Assembly (NCBI RefSeq): GCF_016863255.1
Contig: NZ_BOON01000027.1
Coordinates: forward strand, 1 to 64,000
Direction: 5' to 3'
Source of the DNA: Planosporangium mesophilum
Lineage (GTDB): Bacteria > Actinomycetota > Actinomycetes > Mycobacteriales > Micromonosporaceae
Length of the DNA stretch: 64,000 nucleotides
The position numbers and the translations under genes are program-made. The notes below the pieces were generated by a model. That model worked only from the letters and a program-made list of their open reading frames with translations. It was not told the DNA's origin and searched no databases. Numbering within the stretch: the first letter of the stretch is position 1; every line of letters begins with the position of its first letter. Of this stretch, positions 7,245 through 14,999 are shown one piece after another.

Positions 7245-9005
7245 GTGCTGGAGGAGCTCCGCATCACCGGACTCGGCGTCATCGAAGATGCCACCCTTCC
7301 CCTCGGTCGTGGCCTGACGGTCATCACCGGGGAGACGGGCGCGGGCAAGACGATGGTCGTCACGAGCCTCGGCCTGCTCTTCGGCGGCCGAGCCGACGCC
7401 GGCCGGGTCCGCGCCGACCTCGGCCGTGCCGTCGTCGAGGGGCGGCTACGGCTGAACGGCGCCTCGGGTAGGGCGGTGCAGGCGCGGGTCTCCGACGCCG
7501 GCGCGGAGCCCGACGAGGACGGCAGCCTGCTGATGAGCCGCACCGTGACCAGCGAGGGGCGGTCGCGGGCCTACATCGGCGGCCGGTCCGTACCGGTGGC
7601 GGTGCTCGGCGACGTCGGTGAGCACGTCGTCGCGGTCCATGGGCAGTCCGACCAGCTGCGGCTGCTGCGCCCGGCCGAGCAGCGCGCGGCGCTCGACCGC
7701 TTCGCCGGGCCGGAGCACGAGAAGCTGCTGGAGAGCTTCCAGCAGCTGTACGCGCGGTGGCGGCACGTCGAGGACGACCTGGCCGACCGGCGGCGCAACG
7801 CCCGGGAGCGCAACCAGGAGGCCGACCTGCTCCGGCTGGGCCTGGACGAGATCACCAGGGTCGACCCGCAGCCGGGCGAGGACGAGGCGCTGCGCGAGGA
7901 GGCGCAGCGGCTCGAGCACGTCGAGGGGCTGCGGGCCGCGGCGCAGCTGGCCCACCAGGTCCTCGCCGGCGGGCCGGACGCCGCCACCGACGACGTCCCG
8001 GACGCGGTGAGCATGCTGGGGATGGCCCGCAACACCCTGGAAGGGCAGGCAGGCGTCGACCGGTCGCTGGGCGACCTCGCCGGCCGGCTGGCCGAGGCCG
8101 CCGCGCTGGTGGGCGACGCGGCGGTCGAGCTGTCGAGCTACCTCGACTCGCTGGACGCAGACCCGGCCCGGCTGCAGGCGGTGTACGAGCGGCGGGCCAT
8201 GCTCAAGAGCCTGACCCGCAAGTACGCCGAAGACGTCGACGGCGTGATCGCCTGGGCCGACCGGGCCCGTGCCCGCCTGGCCGAGCTGGACACCTCCGAC
8301 GAGCTGCTCGAGGAGCTCGACCGGGAGCGCCAGCGGCTGGCCGGTGAGGTGGCGGAGCTGGCCGGGGCGCTGTCGGCGGCCCGGCGGGCGGCCGCGACCC
8401 GGTTCTCCGACGAGGTGACGACCGAGCTGGCCGGCCTTGCGATGCCGCACGCCCGGGTCGAGGTCGTCGTCGCGCCGAAGTCGGCCGGCCGGTCGGAGCC
8501 GACGCTGACGGTGGCGGGCGCGGAGACCGGGGTCGGCCCGGACGGCGCCGACGAGGTCGAGCTGCGCCTGCACGCGCACCCCGGCGCGCCGGCGCTGCCG
8601 CTGCAGCGCGGCGCTTCCGGCGGTGAGCTGTCGCGGGTGATGCTCGCCATCGAGGTGGTCTTCGCCGGCGTCGGCGGGCCGCCGACGCTGGTCTTCGACG
8701 AGGTCGACGCCGGGGTCGGCGGGCGGGCCGCGGTCGAGATCGGCCGCCGGCTGGCCCGGCTGGCCCGCGAGCACCAGGTGCTCGTCGTCACGCACCTGCC
8801 GCAGGTCGCCGCGTTCGCCGACCGCCACCTCGTGGTGGCGAAGGACACCGGGGGTGCGGTGACCACGAGCGGGGTCCGGCAGGTGGAAGACACCGAGCGC
8901 GCCCGCGAGCTGGCGCGGATGCTCGCCGGCCTGCCCGACTCCGACCTGGGTATCGCGCACGCGGAGGAGCTGCTCGCGGTCGCGGCCCGCGAGAAGCGCG
9001 GCTGA
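7245..9005 (+). CDS. recN: DNA repair ATPase RecN
   Basis: Encodes 586 aa, SMC-like. Walker A is GETGAGKT at residues 29-36, a long coiled-coil middle follows, then the ABC signature ASGGELSRVMLAIEVVF, Walker B LVFDEVDAGVGG and a His switch VVTHLPQVAAF. RecN acts at DNA double-strand breaks, tethering ends for RecA-dependent repair. The GTG at 7245 is chosen because the RecN family begins M-L-E-E-L-R-I; the upstream frame is unrelated. It lies 53 bases after nadK with its own probable promoter. Confidence 0.95.
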   Translation: MLEELRITGLGVIEDATLPLGRGLTVITGETGAGKTMVVTSLGLLFGGRADAGRVRADLGRAVVEGRLRLNGASGRAVQARVSDAGAEPDEDGSLLMSRTVTSEGRSRAYIGGRSVPVAVLGDVGEHVVAVHGQSDQLRLLRPAEQRAALDRFAGPEHEKLLESFQQLYARWRHVEDDLADRRRNARERNQEADLLRLGLDEITRVDPQPGEDEALREEAQRLEHVEGLRAAAQLAHQVLAGGPDAATDDVPDAVSMLGMARNTLEGQAGVDRSLGDLAGRLAEAAALVGDAAVELSSYLDSLDADPARLQAVYERRAMLKSLTRKYAEDVDGVIAWADRARARLAELDTSDELLEELDRERQRLAGEVAELAGALSAARRAAATRFSDEVTTELAGLAMPHARVEVVVAPKSAGRSEPTLTVAGAETGVGPDGADEVELRLHAHPGAPALPLQRGASGGELSRVMLAIEVVFAGVGGPPTLVFDEVDAGVGGRAAVEIGRRLARLAREHQVLVVTHLPQVAAFADRHLVVAKDTGGAVTTSGVRQVEDTERARELARMLAGLPDSDLGIAHAEELLAVAAREKRG

Positions 9006-9118
9006 GCCGGGATGGACAGCCCAAACGGTGCACGACGGGTGATCTGTGCACCTTTACCGTGTGTGCTCGCGCATGTCGCGACCGCGTTGGGGGTATCGGC
9101 ATGCCAGGATGGGTGACG

Positions 9119-10291
9119 ATGCGACTGCCAACGTTGCGTCGGACCCGGCCGGCCGAGCCGGGTGTTGTCTCCGGCGCGGTGCGACTCGATCGGCGTACCA
9201 AGCGACTCGTGGGCCGGCTACGGCCGGGCGAGATCGCGGTCATCGACCATGTCGACCTCGACCGGGTGGCGGCCGACTCGCTGGTCGCCGCCGGCGTGGC
9301 CGCGGTACTCAACGCCAAGCCCTCGGTGTCCGGCCGTTATCCGAACCTCGGCCCCGAGGTTCTGGTCAAGGCCGGTATCCCCCTGGTGGACGACCTCGGC
9401 GAGGAGCTGTTCGACCGGCTGCGCGAGGGCGACGTGGTCCGGGTGGAGGGCGACGCGGTCTTCTGTGACGGCAAGCCGGTGGCGCAGGGCCGCCGCCAGG
9501 ACGGCCAGACCGTCGCGGCGGCCATGTCCGACGCCCGGGAGGGGCTGTCGGTACAGCTCGAGGCGTTCGCCGCGAACACCATGGAGTACCTCAAGCAGGA
9601 GCGAGACCTGCTGCTCGACGGTGTCGGCGTGCCCGACGTGCAGACGAGCATCGCCGGCCGGCACTGCCTGATCGTGGTGCGCGGCTACGACTACAAGGCC
9701 GACCTGGAAGTGCTGCGCCCCTACATCCGGGAGTTCAAGCCGGTCCTCATCGGCGTCGACGGTGGTGCCGACGCGCTGGTCGAGGCGGGCTACACCCCGG
9801 ACATGATCGTCGGGGACATGGACTCCGTCTCCGACGACGTGCTGCGCTGCGGCGCCGAGATCGTGGTGCACGCGTACCCGGACGGCCGGGCGCCCGGCCT
9901 GTCCCGGGTGCACCAGCTAGGCCTGCCGGCCACCCCGTTCCCCGCCGCGGCGACCAGCGAGGACATCGCGATGCTGCTCGCCGACGAGAAGGGCGCGTCG
10001 CTGATCGTGGCCGTCGGTACCCACGCCACGCTGGTCGAGTTCCTCGACAAGGGGCGCGGCGGCATGGCGTCGACGTTCCTGACCCGGCTCAAGGTCGGTG
10101 GCAAGCTGGTCGACGCCAAGGGCGTCAGCCGGCTGTACCGGCAGAGCATGTCCGGCTCGTCGCTGCTGCTGCTCGTGCTGTCCGCGATCGCGGCGATGGC
10201 GTCCGCCGTGGCGGTCTCGACCGTCGGCAAGGCCTACCTCGGGGTGGTCGCCGAGTGGTGGGACAATCTGTTGTTCTCGATTTTCTCCTGA
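9119..10291 (+). CDS. steA: Cytokinetic ring protein SteA
   Basis: Encodes 390 aa. The N-terminal half (LDRRTKRLVGRLRPGEIAVIDH ... LNAKPSVSGRYPN) and a thiamin-pyrophosphokinase-like middle (GVDGGADALVEAGYTPDMIVGDMDS) match SteA of actinobacteria. A single membrane segment lies near the C-terminus (SSLLLLVLSAIAAMASAVAV, about residues 345-365), so the bulk is cytoplasmic and anchored at the division site. SteA and SteB act together in septal peptidoglycan remodelling in Corynebacterium. The start at 9119 (MRLPTLRR) has AGGATGGG upstream and matches the family N-terminus; an alternative ATG lies at 9101. steB follows 18 bases downstream. Confidence 0.88.
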   Translation: MRLPTLRRTRPAEPGVVSGAVRLDRRTKRLVGRLRPGEIAVIDHVDLDRVAADSLVAAGVAAVLNAKPSVSGRYPNLGPEVLVKAGIPLVDDLGEELFDRLREGDVVRVEGDAVFCDGKPVAQGRRQDGQTVAAAMSDAREGLSVQLEAFAANTMEYLKQERDLLLDGVGVPDVQTSIAGRHCLIVVRGYDYKADLEVLRPYIREFKPVLIGVDGGADALVEAGYTPDMIVGDMDSVSDDVLRCGAEIVVHAYPDGRAPGLSRVHQLGLPATPFPAAATSEDIAMLLADEKGASLIVAVGTHATLVEFLDKGRGGMASTFLTRLKVGGKLVDAKGVSRLYRQSMSGSSLLLLVLSAIAAMASAVAVSTVGKAYLGVVAEWWDNLLFSIFS

Positions 10292-10309
10292 CCGAAGGTT
10301 TGCGACCCT

Positions 10310-11263
10310 GTGATCAATTTCCGGTACCACGTGGTTTCGCTGACCGCCGTCTTCCTCGCGTTGGCGATCGGTCTCGTGGTCGGCACGGCGGCGCTCAACG
10401 GCCCTGCCGCGGATGCCCTCCAGGAGCAGGTCACCGGGATCGGCAAGCAGAATCAGCAGCTGCGTGACCAGGTCAACCACCTCAAGGACGAGGCGAACAC
10501 GCAGGAGCAGTTCGCCACCCAGGCCGCGCCGGTCATCCTGGCCGAGAAGCTGCGCAACCGTCGGGTCCTCGTGGTCGCGCTGCCGGCCGCGGGCCGGTAC
10601 GTCAAGGACGTGGTCGACACGCTCCAGCTCGGCGGCGCGAAGATCACCGGCCAGGTCGAGGTGCAGGACAAGTTCACCGCCTCGGACAACAACTCGCAGT
10701 TGCTGGACCTGGCCACGATCACCCGGCCGGTCGGCGTGAGCGGGCCGGCGTCGCCCAACACCGACGGCGTGCAGACCTCGACGGGGCTGCTCGCGGCGGT
10801 GCTGCTGGACCGGCCCGCCGGCCAGCCGGCCATCCCGGAAGACCAGCGCCGCACCGTGCTCAGCGCGTACGTGTCGGGCGGCTGGATCATCAGCACCGGT
10901 GCCGTGACCGGACCCGCCGAGGCGGTGGTCCTGCTCACCGGCGCGCCGTACGTCGACCACGACGCCACCAAGCGCAACGCGGCCGTGGTGAACATGGTCG
11001 ACCAGTTCGCCCACGCCGGCCGGCTCGTCGTCGGCAGTGACGGGGTGGGCACCGACGGCAACGCGGTGACGGCCGTGCGCCGCGATCCGGTGCTGACCAA
11101 GACGATCTCGACCGTGGACAACATCGCCACCCCGCAGGGGCGGGTCATCGCGGCGCTGGCCATGGCAGAGCAGTTGGCCGGGGGAGCCGGGCACTACGGC
11201 ATCGGTGACGGCGCGGTGTCGCTGGTACCCAAGCCGGCCGCGAGCAAGACCAGTGGCTCGTAG
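10310..11263 (+). CDS. steB: SteB / MctB-like membrane-anchored coiled-coil protein (copper transporter family, DUF3186)
   Basis: Encodes 317 aa with a GTG start. An N-terminal MINFRYHVVSLTAVFLALAIG sequence provides an uncleaved membrane segment, followed by a short coiled coil (EQVTGIGKQNQQLRDQVNHL) and an extracytoplasmic domain rich in V/A with ILAEKLRNRRVLVVALPAAG. This is the DUF3186 family, called MctB in mycobacteria (copper resistance) and SteB in corynebacteria (partner of SteA). The location directly behind steA favours the cell-division role. The last 11 bases overlap the next gene. Confidence 0.85.
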   Translation: MINFRYHVVSLTAVFLALAIGLVVGTAALNGPAADALQEQVTGIGKQNQQLRDQVNHLKDEANTQEQFATQAAPVILAEKLRNRRVLVVALPAAGRYVKDVVDTLQLGGAKITGQVEVQDKFTASDNNSQLLDLATITRPVGVSGPASPNTDGVQTSTGLLAAVLLDRPAGQPAIPEDQRRTVLSAYVSGGWIISTGAVTGPAEAVVLLTGAPYVDHDATKRNAAVVNMVDQFAHAGRLVVGSDGVGTDGNAVTAVRRDPVLTKTISTVDNIATPQGRVIAALAMAEQLAGGAGHYGIGDGAVSLVPKPAASKTSGS

Positions 11264-12170
11264 CCTCGGCGTGGGTGCTGGCCCCGGCCGGCGACTGCTC
11301 GTCGCGGGGCTCGGCGCGCTCGCGGCCCGCCAGGCGCTGACCCTGGTGGCCACCAGCGTGCACCCCGACCACCTGGCCCGTACCAACTTCCGGGGCCGCC
11401 GGGTCACTCTCGCCGGCGGCCCGGCCCTGGTGCTCGGCGCCACCGCCGCCGCGGCGCTGGGCGCGGACAGCGCGCCGCTGCGGGCGGCGACGGTCGTGGC
11501 CGGTCTCGGCGCCGGCGCCGTCGGCGCGTACGACGACCTGGTCGGCGGCCGGCCCGAGCAGCAGGCCAAGGGCTTCCGTGGGCATCTGCGGGCACTCGCC
11601 GAGGGGCGGGTGACCAGCGGACTGGTCAAGATCGTCGGGGTGGGTGCGAGTGCGCTCGCCGCCGCGGCCCTGCTGGAGGCCGGCAAGGCCGGCACGACGT
11701 CGGGGAAGTCGTGGTCTCGGAGGGCCCCGGAGGCCACGACGTCGGGGACGTTGCGCAGATCGTTCGACACGCTGCTGGCGGCCGGTGTGATCGCCGGCAG
11801 CGCCAACCTGGTCAACCTGCTCGACCTGCGCCCCGGCCGGGCGATCAAGGCCGGCCTGCTGGTCGGCGCGCCGCTCGCCGCCGGTACCGGCCCGGGCGGA
11901 GGGGTCGCGGCGGGCGCCGTGGGCGCCGCGGGCGGCCTGCTGCCGGCCGACCTCGACGAGCAGATCATGCTCGGCGACGCCGGAGCCAACGCGCTCGGTG
12001 CGCTGCTGGGCACCGCCCTCGCCGCCCGTAGCGGTACCGTCGGCCGGGCCGCGGCGCTGGCCGGGATCGCAGCAGCCACCGCGGCCAGCGAGAAGGTCAG
12101 CTTCACCCAGGTCATCGGCCGGACCCCGGTACTACGCGACCTGGACGCCCTGGGCCGGCGCGCGGACTGA
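11253..12170 (+). CDS. Polyprenyl-phosphate glycosyl-1-phosphate transferase-like membrane protein (MraY/WecA superfamily)
   Basis: Encodes 305 aa from a GTG inside the 3' end of steB. It is very hydrophobic with several Ala/Gly/Leu membrane helices. Family motifs remain: a loop with GAYDDLVGG (about residue 90), NLVNLLDLRPGRAIK (about residue 187), and LGDAGANALGALLG (about residue 240), matching the N-x-x-N-x-x-D and G-D-x-G-A-N patterns of enzymes that attach sugar-1-phosphate to undecaprenyl phosphate. Between residues 140 and 165 there is a Ser/Thr/Lys-rich insertion. It precedes a MurJ-like flippase and a glycosyltransferase, so it may start a lipid-linked envelope glycan. The donor sugar is unknown. 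Confidence 0.7.
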   Translation: MARSLGVGAGPGRRLLVAGLGALAARQALTLVATSVHPDHLARTNFRGRRVTLAGGPALVLGATAAAALGADSAPLRAATVVAGLGAGAVGAYDDLVGGRPEQQAKGFRGHLRALAEGRVTSGLVKIVGVGASALAAAALLEAGKAGTTSGKSWSRRAPEATTSGTLRRSFDTLLAAGVIAGSANLVNLLDLRPGRAIKAGLLVGAPLAAGTGPGGGVAAGAVGAAGGLLPADLDEQIMLGDAGANALGALLGTALAARSGTVGRAAALAGIAAATAASEKVSFTQVIGRTPVLRDLDALGRRAD

Positions 12171-12198
12171 CGGCGGGCGTATCCTCGCCGCGATCGAC

Positions 12199-13872
12199 AT
12201 GACCGAAACGACCGACGTAGCCGCGGCGGGCGGCACCGCGCCCGGGCGCCGCGCCGCCAAACTGGCCGGCGCGGCCCTGCTCATCGCGGTGCTCACGGTG
12301 GCGGCCCGGCTGGCCGGCTTCGCCCGTACCCTCGTCTTCGTCCACCTCGTCGGTGACCGTGACCTGGGTGCGATCTACCAGAGCGCCAACACCGTCCCCA
12401 ACATCATCTTCGAGATCGTGGCGGGCGGGGCCCTCGCCAGCCTGGTCGTGCCGATGCTCGCCGGCGCGATCGCGCGCGGCGACCGGCCGGCGGTCGCCGC
12501 CACCACGTCCGCGCTGCTGACCTGGGTGTTGACGCTGCTCGCCCCGGTCGCCGTGGTGGTCGCCGTCGCCGCCGAGCCGGTCGTACGGCTGCTCGACCCG
12601 GGCGCTGACGCGCGGACGGTCGCCGTCGGCGCCGACATGCTGCGGGTGTTCGCGCCGCAGCTACCGCTGTACGGGGTCGGCATCGTGCTCACCGGCGTGC
12701 TCCAGGCCCACCGGCGCTTCGCCTGGCCGGTGCTCGCCCCGCTGCTGTCGAGCGTCACGGTGATGACGGCGTACGCCGGGTTTGCCGTCGTCGCAGGCCG
12801 CCGGCCGGACATCGCCCACGTCGGCGGCGTCGGCATAGCGGTGCTGTCGGTGGGCACCACCCTCGGCGTGGTCGTGCTGTCGCTGTGCCTGCTGGTCCCG
12901 CTGCGGCGGCTGCGGCTGCGACTGCGCCCCACGTACGCGTTCAGCGCGCAGGCGGCCGGTACGGTGCGCCGCCTCGCCGCCGCCGGCGCGGTCACCGTCG
13001 CCGCCCAGCAGCTCACCGCCGGGCTCACGATCGTGCTGGCCAACGCCGGCGACACCGGCACGCTGGTGCAGTTGACCCTGGCCCAGACGGTGTACCTGCT
13101 GCCGTGGTCGGTACTGGCGGTACCGATCGCCACCTCGGCGTACCCGGCCCTGGCGGAGGCCGCGGCCCGCGACGACCCGGACACGTACGCGGCCACCCTG
13201 GCCGGCGCCACCCGCGGCCTGGTCCTGCTGGGCTGCCTCGGCGCCGCCGCGCTGGCCGCCCTCGCGCCGCCGCTGGCCTGGACCCTGGCCAGCACCACCT
13301 CCAGCCCCGCCCGGGTCGCCGCCGGCATCGCCGCGCTGGCGCCCGGCCTGCTCGGGTACGCCCTGTTCGCGCTGCTGTCCCGGGCGCTGTACGCGCGGGG
13401 AGACACCCGGCACGCCGCCGCCGCGACGGTCGTGGGCTGGGCCGCCGTCGCGCTCGTGTCGGTCGGGCTGGCCGTCGCGCTGCCCGGCGGGCAGCGGCTG
13501 ACCGCCCTGGCGCTGGCCAACTCAGCGGGCATGCTGCTGCTCGGCGCGCTGCTGATCATCCTGGTGGCGCGGAGGGCCGGCCGGGCCGCGTTCGACGGGC
13601 TGACCCGTACCCTGGTCGCCGCGGTGATCGCCGCGGTGATCGCCTGCGCGGCGGGTGTCGGGGTTCGCCGGCTGCTCTGGGGGGATGCCACCCCCGGTGT
13701 CGCCGGGGCGCTCGGACAGGGCATGCTGTCCGGTGCCGTGGTGGCCGCGGCGTTTCTCGGTGTGGCGTACGTGCTGGACCCCCGCGACGTGCGGCCGCTG
13801 CTCGCGCGGTTGGTGCGCACGGCGGCCCGGATGGTCGGCCGCGGCCGAGCAACACGGGAGGTGCGGGAGTGA
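12199..13872 (+). CDS. MurJ/MviN-type lipid flippase (MOP superfamily)
   Basis: Encodes 557 aa with about 14 predicted membrane helices. The N-terminal TVAARLAGFARTLVFVHLVG and the NTVPNIIFEIVAGGALASLVVP stretch are hallmarks of the MurJ/MviN family; VLQAHRRFAWPVLAPLLSS and YLLPWSVLAVPIATSAYPAL follow. MurJ flips lipid II for peptidoglycan synthesis. This copy lies with a MraY/WecA-like gene and a GT4 gene, so it could be a paralogue moving another lipid-linked sugar. A second, larger MurJ with a kinase-like tail is usual elsewhere in actinobacterial genomes. The end overlaps the next gene (GTGA). Confidence 0.82.
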   Translation: MTETTDVAAAGGTAPGRRAAKLAGAALLIAVLTVAARLAGFARTLVFVHLVGDRDLGAIYQSANTVPNIIFEIVAGGALASLVVPMLAGAIARGDRPAVAATTSALLTWVLTLLAPVAVVVAVAAEPVVRLLDPGADARTVAVGADMLRVFAPQLPLYGVGIVLTGVLQAHRRFAWPVLAPLLSSVTVMTAYAGFAVVAGRRPDIAHVGGVGIAVLSVGTTLGVVVLSLCLLVPLRRLRLRLRPTYAFSAQAAGTVRRLAAAGAVTVAAQQLTAGLTIVLANAGDTGTLVQLTLAQTVYLLPWSVLAVPIATSAYPALAEAAARDDPDTYAATLAGATRGLVLLGCLGAAALAALAPPLAWTLASTTSSPARVAAGIAALAPGLLGYALFALLSRALYARGDTRHAAAATVVGWAAVALVSVGLAVALPGGQRLTALALANSAGMLLLGALLIILVARRAGRAAFDGLTRTLVAAVIAAVIACAAGVGVRRLLWGDATPGVAGALGQGMLSGAVVAAAFLGVAYVLDPRDVRPLLARLVRTAARMVGRGRATREVRE

Positions 13873-14999
13873 GTGAGGAGTCGCAGCGGCGCGTCGCGCT
13901 CGTACTCGCGTCCAGTACCGGCGGCGTCGGTCGGCACGTCGCGTCGCTGGCCGCCGGGCTGGTCGGGCAGGGCGCGGAGGTCACCGTGTGTGGCCCTACG
14001 GACACTGATCGCCGGTTCGCCTTCGCCCTCGCCGGCGCGCGGTTCGCCCCCGTCGAGATCCCGGCGAGCCCGCAGCCGCGCGACGCGGCCGCCGTACACG
14101 CGCTGCGCCGGGCCCTGCGGGCCGCCGCGCCGGACGTGGTGCACGCGCACGGCCTGCGGGCCGGCCTGGTCGCCGCGCTCGCCCGGCCCACCGGCTGCCC
14201 GCTCGTGGTGACCTGGCACAACCAGGTCATGGCCCAGGGCATGCGCGGCCGGGTGTACCGGCAGCTGGAGGGGTACGTGGCCCGGGCCGCCGACGTCACG
14301 CTCGGGGCCTCCGCCGACCTGGTCGGCCGGGCCGCGGCGCTCGGCGCCCGGGACGCCCGCCTGGGCGCCGTGGCCGCCCCGGAGCTCGCCCCGGCCACCC
14401 GCTCCGCCGCCGAGGTACGTGAGGATCTGGGCGTCCCCGCCGACCGGCCGCTGGTGTTGTCGGTGGGCCGGCTGCATCCGCAGAAGGGGTACGACGTGCT
14501 GGTCGCCGCCGCCTCGCGGTGGCGCGCCCGGCAGCCCGTCCCCGCCGTGGTGATCGCCGGCAGCGGACCGGCGTACATGCGGCTGGCCGGCCAGATCTCC
14601 CTCCAGCGGGCGCCGGTCATCCTCGCCGGGCACCGTACCGACGTGCCCGACCTGCTCGCCGCCGCCGACCTCGCCGTGGTCACCAGCGTCTGGGAGGCGC
14701 GCCAACTGTTCGCCCAGGAGGCCATGCGGGCGGGTACCCCGCTGGTCGCCACCTCCGTCGGCGGCCTGCCGGAGCTGGTCGGTGACGCCGCGCTGCTGGT
14801 GCCGCCGGGGGACGTGGACGCGCTCGACGAGGCGGTACGGTTGCTGCTGGACGACCCGTCCCGGCGGGCCGAGTACGGCCGCCGGGGCAGTGAGCGCGCG
14901 ACCGCCTGGCCCACCGAGGCCGACATGCTGGCGCAGATCGGCGCGGTGTACGACGAGGTCGTCGACGGGGTACGTGGAGCCAGCCAGGAGGCGCGTTGA
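13869..14999 (+). CDS. Glycosyltransferase family 4 protein
   Basis: Encodes 376 aa. A GT-B fold is seen: N-terminal VALVLASSTGGVGRHVASLAAGL, then DVVHAHGLRAGLVAAL, and a C-terminal nucleotide-sugar half with SVGRLHPQKGYDVLVAAASR, VIAGSGP, and SVWEARQLFAQEAMRAGTPLVAT followed by GGLPELV. The usual second Glu of the E-x7-E motif is present (E in SVWEARQLFAQEA). It should transfer a sugar from a nucleotide donor to a lipid-linked or protein acceptor at the membrane face. GTG start overlapping the flippase stop; the next gene begins with TTGA overlap, so four envelope genes are translationally coupled. Confidence 0.82.
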   Translation: MSEESQRRVALVLASSTGGVGRHVASLAAGLVGQGAEVTVCGPTDTDRRFAFALAGARFAPVEIPASPQPRDAAAVHALRRALRAAAPDVVHAHGLRAGLVAALARPTGCPLVVTWHNQVMAQGMRGRVYRQLEGYVARAADVTLGASADLVGRAAALGARDARLGAVAAPELAPATRSAAEVREDLGVPADRPLVLSVGRLHPQKGYDVLVAAASRWRARQPVPAVVIAGSGPAYMRLAGQISLQRAPVILAGHRTDVPDLLAAADLAVVTSVWEARQLFAQEAMRAGTPLVATSVGGLPELVGDAALLVPPGDVDALDEAVRLLLDDPSRRAEYGRRGSERATAWPTEADMLAQIGAVYDEVVDGVRGASQEAR

